A stretch of 64,000 bases of DNA from Pseudo-nitzschia pungens (GCA_037355855.1 CM074767.1:1178001-1242000), one strand, 5' to 3'. Counted from the stretch's first letter, positions 1-12,562 are shown. Notes: a model not told the origin generated them from the sequence alone. Made by a program: numbers and translations.

Positions 1-3000
1 GGAGCGTGAACGAGCAGCTTTGTTTTCGAAACGCCTGGAGGAACTTCTCTCGGCGAATATCGGGGATAGAAATGGTCATCGAACTGGGAATGGCAGCACA
101 CTTCAAGACCACCCGGTCAAACGGAGACGAAAACTTCTACAACGACACGATCTGAAAAGGCTCGAACGAAAACCCGAAACAAGAGATTCTTGCGATGGAG
201 CGGGAAGCAGTACTGTCCAGAATCATCATTTACCGATACTCACCAAATCATTGGTGAATTCTAGGGACAGAGAAACGAGACGGATTGCTGCGTTGTTGCA
301 AACTCTAGATGATCTAAAGGGCGGGGCCGTAACCTATACGTGGATGGAGAAATACGATGGCGAAGGAAATGACGCAGAAGAGCAGAGCGAGGGTGACGGA
401 TCCAATAGCAATGATAGCTGCGACCTGGAAAGAAAGCCAAGAAAGCGACGCTTGTACTGCATCATTCACGTTCACAACGATTCGACATTTTTTAAGTTTC
501 AGAGGTTGCAAGACCCGTCCGACATGACTCTCTTTCGGGGATTTTGTGTGGAAGTGTTGCTCGAGGATGATGTCACAATTACGAGCGAAACGGCAGCCGA
601 ACCGATGGATTCCAATGGTGAGATAGACCAACCCACTTCTCCTCCTCCACCACGCGTGGGATCGGGAGCACCACTCATGCTAAAAATGAAACTCTTGCCG
701 TACATGGTCCGCACCTTTGTTTGTCGGAATCTCTTGAAGACGATCGAACAAAAGGGATCCGATGAATTCGAACGAATCGCACAGGGATTGCTCGAAAAAT
801 GGAGCGTATCGTCGGAGGCACAGGACCGCTGGATGCCTTTCTTCCGTGGTTGGGCAAACTATGTTTTGGACTGCAAAACGGCGTGTGAAGAAAGGAATCG
901 TATTGAAACTCACAATGGTATTCCAAGCGCAGAAATATACAATGGTTCGTCTCATTCTACCCAAAAGAGAGGCATCTTGCAATTGGGACCGCTGACAAGC
1001 TTCTCCTATTTGCGACATCTTGAATACTATTCAAAACTCTACGATGCCGGAAATTTTAAGACAACAACTTCCCCTTCCTCTTGTTCAAGCGCTCCCGAAT
1101 CGCATACATTTGTGTGTATCGTTTCCCATTCCACGGAGGTATCACACGCTTTGGCCAATCATCTAGCGGATCGGTTCCTGCAAACGGGTGCTGGCGAAGA
1201 CCATAAGAAATCTATGATGACGGTCTGTTCGTTGGGAGAAGCAACCAAAAATCGACGATCCCAGTCTTGCGTCGCTTACGCGAATGTATGCGATCAAACG
1301 AAAGGGATTAAGAAATTCCTCAACAACAAAAAAGTTTCAAAACAATCGATTCTTATCTTGCTGGTATCCAACAGTGAAGAAATCACGGCTTTGACGCGGA
1401 CAAGCGATGAAACTCGACCACCGTCCTGGCTTGATATTACCAATCAAGATGACGAGAAAAAATATGCCAATATGTGGAGAATATGGAACAAGTTTCCCTG
1501 TGCCGAACGCATCGCCTTGGGGAAGTCAGACATCGAAGTTGAACCCAAGATGGAGAACGCTACCGAAGCTGTGCTCTCCCAACTGAATGGTACCGAGGAA
1601 ATATTGGATTCGATTCGGGCAGTGGGCCGATCGCGAATCGAACAAACTGTTCAGCAAGCAATCTGGTTCGAATCCTAAGGGTGGCATTTTGGTATTTTTC
1701 CCTGGAATTCCCGGTTGCGGAAAGTCCAGCCTATTGGGATCTCTGGAATCCAAGCTGGCTCAAACACTTCAGTCTCGCAAGACAAATGATGGTGATGTCT
1801 ATGATAGAAGCGTTCACATCAAAGAAGGAGATAAAATTGGAAAGAAGTTTTGGAACATTGTAGAGGATCTTGTTTCGAGCGACGATAGCAATGGCAGCCG
1901 AGGACGATCGCCTCCACTCGTAGTGGCGGACAAGAATGCACCGCCGGCCTCCTGGCCAAAACTCGGGCAGATCCGCTCAGAGTCGCAGAGCAGGTTGCTT
2001 CCGGTGCTGCCAGACTCCACCGGGTTGGAAACGACGGTCATCGAGGGATCGGTAACACCAAAAGGAGACCATGATCCGTCCGCTTCTCATTTTTATCCCT
2101 TTTCTCTCAACTACCTGGCCGTGTCGTTGTCCCGAGTTCTTAGTCGTCCCCCGGGAGAACACGCTGGAAAGCTGGACAGCGGGTTTCCATTGGCGTGCAT
2201 GGTTGTTGTTCAATTCTACGCATTTTATCGTTACATTGCCGCCGATTCTTTGCTCGAGAAACTAGAGGAGAAATTGGACAAGGAAGGTCCGTCGACAAAG
2301 GGAGTGACAATTATCAAACCTGTAGAACTCCCATTTCTGAACCAATCAGCACCGACTCGTAACATTCCAGACGACCTCAAGCAGTTGCTAGTGGAAGCCA
2401 TCCAACTACGCCACGGTCACGACAAAGCCAAGCGGTCCAAGATAAAGAAGGACGACGCCCAACTGATCGATCTTGAAGGCAGGTTGCGCTCGTGTTTGGA
2501 AAGTCACAAACCGACCTTGGAAGCCATGTCCGTGACATTGGATCATGCAAAGGAAGCCTTTGTTAACCAAATCCTTGAGCGAATGAACCAACTCTCGTGC
2601 GAAGGTGCCACTCAACCTCCGGCAGAAAAGAATGTCTCCGAGACGGGTATCAAACTTGTGTCATTGGATGTCGACCGGACCACAGTTCTTGAGTTCCTTC
2701 AGAAGCACCAAGTGTCGAGGGATCTAGAAAAGATGTTCGGAATCATTGCACCTCGTGACAAGCCAGCCGAAGCGAGCAAAGACGCTAAAGATGGAAAGGA
2801 GATAAGAAAGACAACGAACGAGGAAGCGTTCGATTTGTCGTCCGACCTAATTGAAAAGACCCATGTGACGATGGCGTTCGCGGGGGAGAAGCACTCGGCC
2901 GACGCATTGTTGACCAAATTTCGCCACTTGCAGGGCCGATGCGTAGCGATGACTGTCACTGGATGTTATTGGAACAAGACTCACGCTGCCCTGGAAGTCC

Positions 3001-3239
3001 GCATCGCCTCATCCACAATGGATGGAGATGAGGAGGAACCATTGCCGATTCCACCGTGTGAAAACGCATTTCAGCACATGACGATCTGGTTCGCTCCCGG
3101 GTACCGAGCCTCTGGCTCGAACAAGCTGCCCGGGATGGTGGCGTCGGGAGCCGCCCACCGGGTGGAATTTACAGAGAGTGAATCATTTGTTGGAACCCTT
3201 TCGTTTTGGAACCATAGCAACAAGCCCATCCAACTCTAA
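1..3239 (+). CDS. RNL: tRNA ligase, plant-type (ligase-kinase-CPDase), 5'-partial
   Basis: The gene is open to the window edge; the first in-frame codon is at position 2, and no ATG is visible, so the N-terminus lies outside. The N-terminal half (to about 1645) contains a segment LKMKLLPYMVRTFVCRN (about 680-730) that fits the last nucleotidyl-transferase motif of RNA ligases; the catalytic lysine motif must be upstream. The C-terminal half has a P-loop GIPGCGKSS (from 1704) and two 2H-phosphoesterase motifs, HVT (His at 2862) and HMTIWF (His at 3075), the latter followed by an NKLP stretch. This order (ligase, polynucleotide kinase, cyclic phosphodiesterase) is that of plant tRNA ligases, which heal and seal tRNA halves after intron removal. 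The two halves are in different frames: reading passes from frame 2 to frame 3 if one A of the AAA at 1644-1646 is ignored. A 37-nt GT-AG intron (1622-1658) would also join them. Identification rests on motifs remembered for the family. Confidence 0.75.
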
Positions 3240-3400
3240 GAGCAATACATCTTTACACTATCGAAAATTGCTCACGATTCAGGAACAAAGATTTTGTTCG
3301 TTCCAGGTTGAAACAATTACCCGAAACAAGTCTGAAACCCGCATTTTCAAATTCTAAAATGTACAAAGGTACTTAACATGGATAATGAATTTATATTTGT

Positions 3401-3543
3401 AGACTTCGACTCGAATTCCCAATCCGGCCACAATGATAGCGCTCTCCCTAAATAGACTTTGACTTGAATTCCCAATCCGGTCAAGGCGACAACGCTCTCT
3501 CGAAATAGACACGATTTGAATTCCCAATTAGGCCACAATGGTA
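3401..3543. repeat. 53-bp tandem repeat, about 2.7 copies
   Basis: Three units start at 3401, 3454 and 3507, each opening with AGAC and carrying the common core GAATTCCCAATCCGG or a variant. They lie in the gap between the tRNA ligase stop (3239) and the convergent gene ending at 3652. Nothing else is visible in 3240-3651 apart from AT-rich sequence. Confidence 0.85.
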
Positions 3544-3651
3544 ACAATGAGAAGAACAATGAGGATAACAATGATGATGAAAACACATTGATGCTTCATA
3601 CTGCACATTCCGCGTTCGATTCGACCGCTTGGTGGTGTCCCGCAGTGTTCT

Positions 3652-4680
3652 TCATTCAAAAATGGAGAACAAATTAAAGACATTGCACCGGGAAGCCTTT
3701 ATGTGAAACTCTGTGCTGCCGTTCTCAACAATGTCGGGAACATCGTACGATGAGGAGTTATCCGTCAAACAGGCAGTGCTGTCCGTATGCGTCTGTTTAA
3801 CCACTTGGGTGTTCGCAATGGTATCGGCCTTGCCCTTACCCATTTCCTTGTCCTTGTCCTTGTCGTTGGCTTTGGCTTTGGCTTTGGCTTTGCGGCTCTT
3901 CTTGGAGACCTTTGACCTGTTACTTCGAGGACGGCCGAATTTCCGAGATGTAGTCCTGGTTTGCTTTTCCGATAGGAAGGGATTGAAAGCGGCATCCGTT
4001 GTTTTGTTGGCATCGGAAGCATAGCAATCGGTATCGTCGGTTGATGAGCACTTGGTTGACTCGTACGATGGGCACGGGTTGAAGTTGGCATCGGCTGTGT
4101 TCTTGGTATTGCCGCAATCCACATCCTTCTTATTGGGTCGTTTGTACTCTTGTTTGTGTTCGAAGTGGTTGGTATCCAGGGACATGGACGGGACAACGTC
4201 AAAGGTAAACAGCACGGGTTTCTGGGAAGATTCAGACGCGGTCTCGTTTTGGCTTCTGCTGTTCGACGCCAACTGTTCGAAGCTGCCGTCCGGCATCGCT
4301 GAGATGCTATCCTGCAGGCTATTGTTGTGGCGTACTAATAGTTCTTCCGGCGGTGATGCTTGTGCCTGTTTGCGCATCGCGATGCGCTTTTTCCTCCGTT
4401 TCTTTCCGGACGAGGAGGACGAGGACTGAGTCTCGACGATGGTGAGTCGGCTTAGAAAAGAAGACGACAATCCTTTTTTCCTTCTTGTGGAAGATGGTTC
4501 TTCCTTTGGTCCAGTCTCGGAATTTTCGTTTTCTGGGCGACGTTGGTAAACCTTGGTGCGTATTTTGCGCTGTCCCCTTTCGCTGGTATTGGCCATGACC
4601 GCAGTGCTGACCGCGCTTTGACTTCGATCGAAGGGCGCTCCCGCTTTCACACTTGTCTCCTTCGCGTTCATTGAAAACAT
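3652..4680 (-). CDS. hypothetical basic, disordered protein
   Basis: A single uninterrupted reading frame of 342 codons opens with MFSMNAKET. I do not recognise a family. The protein is low in hydrophobic residues, with no signal peptide or membrane segment, and is rich in Ser, Lys and Arg. A strongly basic block GKKRRKKRIAMRKQ near residue 93 and a KAKAKAKANDKDKDKE stretch near residue 270 look like nuclear-localisation or nucleic-acid-binding sequences. The Lys-Ala part is encoded by a hexanucleotide microsatellite around 3855-3895. It converges on the tRNA ligase. It is probably a real gene because of its length, but function is unknown and a shorter start (Met 4 or Met 29) is possible. 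Confidence 0.5.
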   Translation of the reverse strand: MFSMNAKETSVKAGAPFDRSQSAVSTAVMANTSERGQRKIRTKVYQRRPENENSETGPKEEPSSTRRKKGLSSSFLSRLTIVETQSSSSSSGKKRRKKRIAMRKQAQASPPEELLVRHNNSLQDSISAMPDGSFEQLASNSRSQNETASESSQKPVLFTFDVVPSMSLDTNHFEHKQEYKRPNKKDVDCGNTKNTADANFNPCPSYESTKCSSTDDTDCYASDANKTTDAAFNPFLSEKQTRTTSRKFGRPRSNRSKVSKKSRKAKAKAKANDKDKDKEMGKGKADTIANTQVVKQTHTDSTACLTDNSSSYDVPDIVENGSTEFHIKASRCNVFNLFSIFE

Positions 4681-5149
4681 AGCTGAGTAGTAGGTCAGGT
4701 CGGATAGGGTTGGACGAGATGATTGGATTGGTCGAGGTGGATCAGGTTGATTTCGATTGGAGTAAATCGCATTGGATCGGCTTGCGATATTGGATTGGTC
4801 CCCTCAAATGGTTTTCGTTGCACCTCCTTTGGAATGATCTTTTCAGCAATCAATCCTTGTGATGATGGTCGTGTCATGCGGGTGTGATGGGATGCAAGTA
4901 GGCAGGGTATTCTTCCTTGTGTTGAGAGAGGATGTAAAGAGAGACGGCATATCACGGTGAAGCCAAAGAACTTCGATTCATTCAGTTTTTCGATTTCTAT
5001 TTTGTGAGCGATGCTGATAGCCTGCCAATCAATGAAACGGTCGTTCTGAACGACCGTTATGACGAAATACGGAAAAAGTTGGGATGAGGTCGCAATCGCT
5101 GAACGCATTCTGAAAAGGTAACGGCTACGGTTAGTTTTCAACTATGAAC

Positions 5150-5520
5150 CTTGAGTTTCTCCTAATCCATTCGTTGATTTGAATGTGACAGTAAATTACC
5201 AGTTACGGGTAATTGTACAAGTAAGTCGCATTGTTATTATCTAAACCCTACACTATCGTACATCACAGTACATCACACTTGAGCTTCTCCTATTCCATTC
5301 GTCGATTTGAATGTGACAGTAAATTACCGGTAACGTGTAATTGTACAAGTAGCTGGCATTGTTATTATCACTTCTATTATTTAAACCCTACAGTATGACA
5401 CAGTACATCATACTTGAGCTTCTCCTAATCCATTCGTCGATTTGAATGTGACAGTAAATTACCGGTAACGGGTAATTGTAAAAGTAAGTCGCATTGATAT
5501 TACTTTTAAAAAAACCCTGC
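5150..5520. repeat. 128-135 bp tandem repeat, three copies
   Basis: Units begin at 5150, 5278 and 5413 with CTTGAG(T/C)TTCTCCTA and share GATTTGAATGTGACAGTAAA followed by a TTACCGGTAACGGGTAATTG-like block. The third unit is truncated near 5520. The repeat sits upstream of the plastid protein gene and fills most of the gap 4681-5776; the rest of that gap shows no supported gene. Confidence 0.9.
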
Positions 5521-5776
5521 ATCATCATGTCTTAGTCGTGTTCGTGACTCGATATTTCGGCTTACAGATGAGTGAGTGAGTCGTCCCCGAATGAGTGAGT
5601 CACTCTCTTCCCAAACGCAGTTCACACCGTGCCGAATCTAATTCGTAAGTGGGAACTTCCTACCGGTAAGTTACTTACGATGCATCGATCTTGGAATGTT
5701 GTGTCCAAATCGACGGAGCAAGACAAAATGTGGTCTGGTTCATAATTCAAGCAGCAGTAAAGAACAAACAAGAAAG

Positions 5777-6860
5777 ATGAAAACCAAATCACATTACCGT
5801 TACACCTGCCTCATTTTACTAGGTGCGGGAGCGAGTTTTGCGTCGGCGTTCGTCCCCACAAAGGCGTCCTTGTCCTCAAACTATCCAACAATCCCGACCT
5901 CATCGGCGGCAGGAGCACCTGCATCCACAATCTCAAGAGGTACATGCTTTAACTTGTTGCCGATCTCACATGAAGATGCCGATCTTGCCAAATCGCCGAT
6001 GGCGACGTTCGAGGTTTTGTCCCGATCCGCAAGCGCTACAAGCAGTAGCAGCACCAGCACCAGCACAAGCGCGTTGCAAACCAATCAGCTGGAAATGTGG
6101 AACCGAGTGGCAAAGGATACGGCTACGACACTGTTGTTGGCCTCCGATGCATCGTTGGAAGGGGAGACTACGATGGGAACCAATAAAGGCAACTTTTTCG
6201 CCTCCCTCGACTCGGTCGAGACGCTCAACGGAGCGACCAAGGATCGATCGGTGCTGCTGGCCAAAATGATTGACGAACTCAAAGTGGTACCGGTGGGACA
6301 GAAAAGATCCTGTTTCTACCGATCCGTTCTCTCCCGTTCCGACCTTCAGCTACGAGAACCCCGGCGCCACCGAAACATTTCTGGCCAAGGACTCGAAAGG
6401 CGAGCGTCCGGTGGCGGTTGGAACCTGGAAGGTAATTTACGCACCACACATGACCACGGCAATGGACGTCTTCCGCGGTCGGTTCGACGTGACGTATGAC
6501 CTCTTTGAGGACGGAACGATGGTCAGCCACGCCTACTATGACTTTCCGATCGTCGGCAGGGGCTACCTGTCGGTAAGCGGAACCTATGGGAGCCTCTCCA
6601 ACGACGCTAGCCTGCGGTATTCGAGGGTCGACTTCGACAAGGCCTGGGTCAAGGCGGGGAACAACCCATCCGCGCCATACGCCAGCCTCGAGGATGTCCC
6701 GGACTCGTTCCTGAAGACCGTGATCAACGAAGTCGGGAAACGCGCTTTTATCGAATCGGTGGCGGTCTTTCCAGTTTCTTTCTTGGACGACGACACGATC
6801 GTCTTTGAATTCGAATTGCTGGGGACTAAAGTTTGCGCTCACAAACAAGTATCCGCCTAG
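5777..6860 (+). CDS. plastid-targeted protein, possibly PAP/fibrillin-like
   Basis: The ATG at 5777 is preferred over the upstream in-frame ATG (5696) because it puts a signal peptide at the very N-terminus (MKTKSHYRYTCLILLGAGA) followed by FASAF|VP. This matches the ASAF-type cleavage motif that directs diatom proteins across the four plastid membranes. The mature part contains GTWKVIYAPHM followed by beta-rich sequence with conserved Trp and Gly. This is loosely reminiscent of the plastid-lipid-associated protein/fibrillin fold, but the family assignment is weak. The predicted product is about 360 residues if the frame is corrected. The reading frame breaks at 6302-6305: removing one A of AAAA joins the N-terminal frame (2) to the C-terminal frame (3). 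Otherwise the first frame ends at 6499 in nonsense. Targeting is well supported; function is not. Confidence 0.6.
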
Positions 6861-7382
6861 TTCGTGTCGAGTCGGAAACAACGAAAGCAAGAGAGATTTC
6901 GAATCTAAATCCGATCACTTCGATCGGCGATTCTTCTCTATTCATGGGGGACATCATTTCTATTGCATTTTTGTACGAAAAGAACAAAGCTACAAGGATT
7001 TGCAACACAAGGCTTTTGTATTGACTGTTCACATGACACGGAAAACAATTTTAAAATTGGATTGATAGATTCATCCAAATTGTCGGGTTTGAGTGTGAGG
7101 TCGTCTACCGAAAGAAGTGCGGCACAACGACACAAATCACTGCTTGAATTTCTGACATATGTGAAGAGAGAAACAACAGCAACTCTCCCTTCAGAATGTA
7201 CTTGTGTTGTTATCAACGAGGGAAAAGGCAGAGGCAATTACGGGGTGATCAGAAGAACGTGAATCTCGATTGTAGCGGAAAGTGAATAAAAGCGCCTGAG
7301 CCTTAAACCTATACGAGTATTTACGGATAGAAGTCTTTGTTATGTTTACAAAACAATCGAAGGATAAATTTTCTTCTGGATT
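6861..7382. other. intergenic spacer between convergent genes
   Basis: About 520 bp between the 3' ends of the plastid protein and the alpha-mannosidase. It holds only short open frames in all six frames and no repeat or RNA gene that I can support. Confidence 0.6.
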
Positions 7383-10300
7383 CTACTTTACTTTCACGAC
7401 GAAGGTTCTGATCTCCAAGGCCTCGAGTGTCACTTTCGTTGACGCAACTTCCTTCTTCAATGATTTTCGTTCATATTTACTTATTTGGGCATCGGCTCCG
7501 GTCCAATCTAGGCGCTCCTTTCTCCAGTCGTCAATCCCACGGTTCCCACTAAGCGTTGTTTCGTGAATGCCATTGATATGTTGGTGAGGAAAGACCAAGG
7601 AAATATCAACCTCCACTGGATCTCCGTACTGGTGACCCAAGCGAATCAAGTAATCATTCGCTTGCTCTTTTGCCGTGCGGGACAAACGACGCTTCGTGAT
7701 GAGCATCACGTTCTTGGGGAGTGGCTCGCTAATACCGGAAAAACTTGTGGTTCGAAACGGAATGGTTTCTGACGACGGGTGGGTTCCCACAAACACAAGA
7801 GGCTCCGCAAAGGACTCGTCTAGCACCGATCGGGCCAGTCGTTCCCCTCCAACGGTAGAAGTTGTGTTATCGACCAGAACACGGTGTTTTCCTCGAATGA
7901 CCAGTCCTTCTCCGATGCGAGTTGCATTGCCGTACGGCGGACAGGGAGTGATGCCAACGTCGGTTTCATTGATGGCCTCGTCGACGCCTCGGTAATCGTC
8001 TGCAAGAGTCCTTCGATGGACCATCAACTCGATCGTCCCGTCCACAATCGATCCGCCACCCTGCGAACGATCCGTGAGGACCGCAAAGGAAGCTCCCGCT
8101 GTTTTCGTTTTTGATGCTCCCGCGGTCTGTTTCTGCTCTTCGATGTATATGGCAGTGTTTACCGGGTAATAGTTTCCGGCCACGGGCTCAAACACCGTGA
8201 GATCCCACGTGGGGCGATAATTGCGTTTCCGCTCGAGGAATTCGCGGCCGTTCGAATCCGTATAAAAGATTGCGTCGTTCTTCACTGCGGTGTGGTATCG
8301 AGTGACCACTTCCTTTCCTATGCCGTCGCCGATCGGGATCGGCCCAACCTGGTATTCGATCTCGATGTAGGGAACCTTGTCCCGAATGCGGGTGGTGGTT
8401 TGAATCCATGGCTCTTCGTAGTGCGTGTGGATTTCAGCTCCTGTGGAGGTCCTCACAATGGTGGACTTCGCCGGCGATACCAGATTCAGCTTTTGATTGG
8501 GGGTGCTGGGTCGAAAAATATAAGCACCGGAGTTGTGGTCGTCCTCGGGGTGAATGGCATCTTTCTCGGAATCGAACGAGGTGTAATACCCCCACTCGCT
8601 CAGGCCTTCGACCTCTTGTGTCCCGATGCGACGAATGGCTCCTGTGTTTGCATCGATTTGTACCGAAAAATGACCATTCGACACTTCCATCCGTTCCCGA
8701 ATACGAGTTTCTTCTGATCCAGGATTCGGGATCGACGGTCCACCATTTTCCGGAAGGATCGACCCCGTCGCCTCTGATAGCCGGCGAATTCGAAACACCT
8801 TGGCACCCACGGCGGGAATGGATTCCGCCGGGAACGATACCACAAAGGGAGCACCGCTTTGCAACGCCGACTCGGAAGACGCGAACCGTGAGGGCAGCGC
8901 CCGGATCGTTTCGGTGCTTCCGTCATCCTCGTCCTCCACCACATAGTGACCGTCTGCTCCGACGGGGAGATCGATCGACGTCGATCGGTTGGATGCGAGG
9001 CTGTTGTAAACGACAACGTAGAGAGTTTTGTCTTCGCCGCCGCCGCCGTCGTCGTTGCTGGTTGCGACCACCGACGCCTCGCACCGGGTCTCGTTGAGGA
9101 GCTGGCAGTAGGCCAGGTCGGCCAGGTATTTTTCGGGGGCATCGGCGCCGAGCAGCACGCGCTTGAGCTTTCGAATCGCGCACGGGACCACCCCATCGAT
9201 TCCCGCCTGCAGTGTCTTGGCGTAGTCGTACGCCACGTGCTGCTTCGACGTTCCCGAAACGCCGTCGTGGTGCTGGAGCACGCCGACGGCGTCCTCGAGT
9301 CGGTAGAGGGGATCTTCGCACGACGAGACGCCGGTGTCTCGTCCGGGCGATGCGTTTGCGCCCGTCGACGGCGGAACGGTCGACTCGATCTGCCGCGCCG
9401 CCAGCAAAAAGGACGAAGCGACTCGCTCGAAACGCTTGAGGGCGGGCCGGGAGGTAAAGTATCCGGTCCAAAAGCAGTTTGGGCAATCGCTGTAGGGAAA
9501 GAAGTCGTCCCGCTTGGTGGAATATCGCACGGAAGAAACGGAAGCGGTTTTCGCGAGCGGTGCCTTGCCATCCGCTGGTGTTCGGAGATGGCGGAGTGTG
9601 GCGGAGGAAGAAGCACCACTCTCGGCATCACGGGTCCGTCCCCGGGTCATCGTTTCGTTGTATTTGCATTTTGTGTAATACTCGGGAGAGGAATAAAACA
9701 TGTTGACGGCGTCGTACTCCGGTCCAAAGATTTCCTCGACGTCGAGCGTCCCTTCCTCTTGCATGCGCGTCACCGTACCGATCAACAAATCCAGGTTGGC
9801 AAAATTGACGGCGGCCCGCTGGTACTGAAAATCTTCGCCCATGGTCAGCATCACGTGATCTCCCTTGGTGCGATCGCTCTGTTGCCGAACAGCGAGCAAA
9901 AAGTCCTTTATCATGGCCACCAATTCGGTTTGGTCCTTGTCGATCAGTGATTTTCGATCCGGTCCACAGTTGACGTCAAAACAATACCCACCCGGTGGGC
10001 CGTAATTTCCACTATAAGAACCCGTCAATCCCCAGAAGACACTGCCCTCATCGTAATTGTTGTTGAGTTCATCATGGCCATGAACATCATTATCGTCATC
10101 ACCATCACTATCACCATCGTCACCATCACCATCGTCACCATCATCACCACCACCACCGCTCCCGCTTCCGCTCCCGCGTTGGTACGTGTTCCACAATCCC
10201 TCGCACTCTCGCGTCGCGTGTCGGAGCTCCAGGTCTTGGTAGTCGATGCGACCGAAGTAGAGCGCGTCGAAACCCAGCTTGTAGGTCATGAGGGACGCCT

Positions 10301-11199
10301 GGGCCGACGAGTGGCCGAAGGGATCGAGCTGCCACCCCACCGTCGGAACGTAATCGAGCGTCCGCTTGAGAAAGTCGTGCCCGAGCGTCGTTTGATCGAT
10401 CATGCCTGGACGGACGGACGGATGGATTCGATTCGATTCGTGCCGCGCGTTTCGATCGATCGAATCGTCCCGGGGAGTGAGTCGCCCGATATCGTTCAAT
10501 GCAACAAAGGTCCGAAGGAATTTGTGAGTTCATTCCTCGCGTATGCGCAGATGCGTGTACAACACAAACACAGACATCAACATCTACAAACACGAACGGA
10601 TGATGCGCAATCATTTCACGATCACCGCATCGCAAAGTCTCTGGACGCAAACAAACAAACAAACAAACAAACAAACAAACCAGCAAGCAAACAAACAAAC
10701 GCGATCGCAAGACACCATCGCCGGTGCGGCAGAACAAGTAATCCGACACGCACAGAACCCAACCGACCGATCGACCGATCGATCGACTACCTACCCATAA
10801 AGTGCGTCGCCGCCTCGTCGTGCATGCACCATCCCCCGTTGACAAAGGTCAGTTGCCCGGTGTCCGAAACGAGCCTCCGGACCCGGTCCCTCACCGTCTC
10901 GGTCTGGTCGTTCCACCACGTGGCGAAGAATTTCACCTCCGCGTAGGCAAAAGTCCGCGACGGGTTCTCCTCCAGGGCCTCGACCACCGTGGTGAGGATC
11001 TCGCGGACGCTGACCCTCTGGATGGTGTCGTTCCGGCCGTGGTAGTACTGGTCGACGGTCTTGAGCCAGCCGACGTCGTCGTGCGTGTGCGGGACGACGT
11101 GGACGTTCAGGACGCGCCGCTGCCGCTGGTGGTGGTTGGATCGTTGTCGGATCGGCTCTTGTTTTGGCTCTTGCTCTTGCTTCGAATGGGCATTGCTGT

Positions 11200-11240
<41 letters not shown>

Positions 11241-11713
11241 CTCGTTGCTATCGTTGCCGCCGTTCCCTCGGAATCATCGGTGGCGGCCGCCGAGTGCGAC
11301 GCCCGCTCGCGAATCCAACTCGGAGGGTCGTCCGCGGAATCCGCGAGCCGGGAATCGCCGACCCCCGCGTTCGAAAGGTATTCGAGCGCCGGTAGCTCCT
11401 CGATCCGCGACGACGACCGCTGGGGGCTTCGTTCCTCCGCATTTTTCGGCGAGCCCGGTCGCGTCGTCTCCGCGATCGCGGTTCCGGGACCGGGAACCCC
11501 AAAGTCGAGCCGGAGAGGAAATCGGAACGGAGTTTCGCTCCCGCCGGCGAACCCGATCGCGATGGAGATCGAGATCGAGATGGAGATCGCGGCCAGGAGG
11601 ACGGTTCGCGGCCCACCGCCGGAGATCCTCACCGTCGCGCGACGGTGTTCCCGCGATGATTCGCGGTTTCGTTGTATTGTTGTTGCTGTTGTTGCGATCC
11701 CCGCCGCCGCCAT
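7383..11713 (-). CDS. alpha-mannosidase, glycoside hydrolase family 38
   Basis: Two exons: 11713-10795 and 10405-7383, with a GT-AG intron of 389 bp (10794-10406) that contains a (CAAA)n run. Together they give 1313 residues. Exon 1 starts with a signal anchor (about residues 38-56, rich in alternating Ser-Ile), then a long disordered linker with a poly-Thr tract encoded by (AAC)n at 11195-11240. The catalytic domain begins with VHVVPHTHDDVGWLKT, the zinc/substrate motif of GH38. The splice junction falls in DEAATHF-MG-MIDQTTLG. Exon 2 carries WQLDPFGHS with the Asp nucleophile, then FGRIDYQD. The motif spacing is closest to the lysosomal/broad-specificity alpha-mannosidases. The enzyme would trim alpha-mannose from N-glycans in the Golgi or vacuole. 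It is longer than usual (about 1000) because of the N-terminal linker and an acidic GDDGDGDDGDSDGDDD insert at about 10070-10150. No frame break is seen. Confidence 0.9.
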
Positions 11714-12562
11714 GCTCGCTGCCGGGTTGCGTTGCGTTGCGTTGCGTTGCCGACTTTGCGGTCGTGGAATGTCGAACGGTGATTTGTCGATTGATTGCTT
11801 TGCTTTGCACGCGCGGTAAGTATGCCGGATAGACTGCCGCTCGCACGAAGGTTTCGTCTCGATCTCGATCTCGAGGTGCCGGTTGCCTTCGTCTGTCTTC
11901 GGACGCGGAAGAATAATGACTGATAATAAATATTATGATATCTTTCGCCGTGTCAAGAGTTGGCATCCGTTCCGATCAGAAAACGGAATGCCAAAAGATC
12001 ACCATGAAAGACTCACTCAATCAAAACACAAGAGTTCTACAGTACACCTTACTTCGTATGGAGCATTACCTGTACCTACCGTATGTAGGTACGGTATGGT
12101 TCGAATTACGGTGTTCGGTTTGGAACACAGTGGAACATTCCTTTAACAAAAACTGAGATGGAAGTAGAAGATTCTCGGAGCCTCTCGATGTCTCTACGTG
12201 TCGTAAGATACGTGTAGGACTCAAAAAAATGAAAACAAACAATGTTGTGAAGATTGATTCGTGATGATTCCAAGTGCAAACCGAAGGAGTGAGAGTGAGA
12301 GTGAGTGAGTCAGGCGGTGAGTGAGTGAGTCATGCCACAAAAATGAGTTGCCCTTTTCGATTTTTGGAGCAACTTTTTTGAGATGAAACCGTGGAGGACA
12401 GAACAATACGGTACGGTACGGTAACTTACACATCGACAACAAACGAAACTGGACGGAACCGACGGGAAAAGACAAGGCTTCCGTCCGCTCTGCGAAAAAA
12501 ATTACCTCGGAGTTCGCGACAAATCCCATCGAATCGTTGCCGGGGGTGATTGGACCGTTGCA
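11714..12562. other. intergenic spacer between divergent genes
   Basis: This 850-bp gap separates the divergent starts of the alpha-mannosidase (11713) and the membrane protein (12563) and so probably holds both promoters. Visible elements are a GCGTT pentamer run (about 11733-11755), a (GAGTGAGT)n microsatellite at about 12285-12335 and a GTACGGTACGGTAAC stretch near 12412. No TATA-like position can be assigned with confidence. Confidence 0.5.

Noticed and set aside
1664..1674. GGTTCGAATCC, a perfect RNA polymerase III B-box, inside the tRNA ligase gene
   Set aside because: The flanking bases do not form a T-arm stem and no A-box, acceptor stem or anticodon arm can be drawn around it; it is a chance match in coding sequence.
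4695..5141. 148-codon minus-strand frame upstream of the disordered protein
   Set aside because: Composition looks random, no domain or targeting signal, and it lies in a spacer flanked by tandem repeats.
8600..9950. Long frames on both strands (9631-8600, 8946-9950) inside the alpha-mannosidase
   Set aside because: Arg/Pro/Ser-rich shadows of a GC-rich real exon; the GH38 frame explains the region fully.
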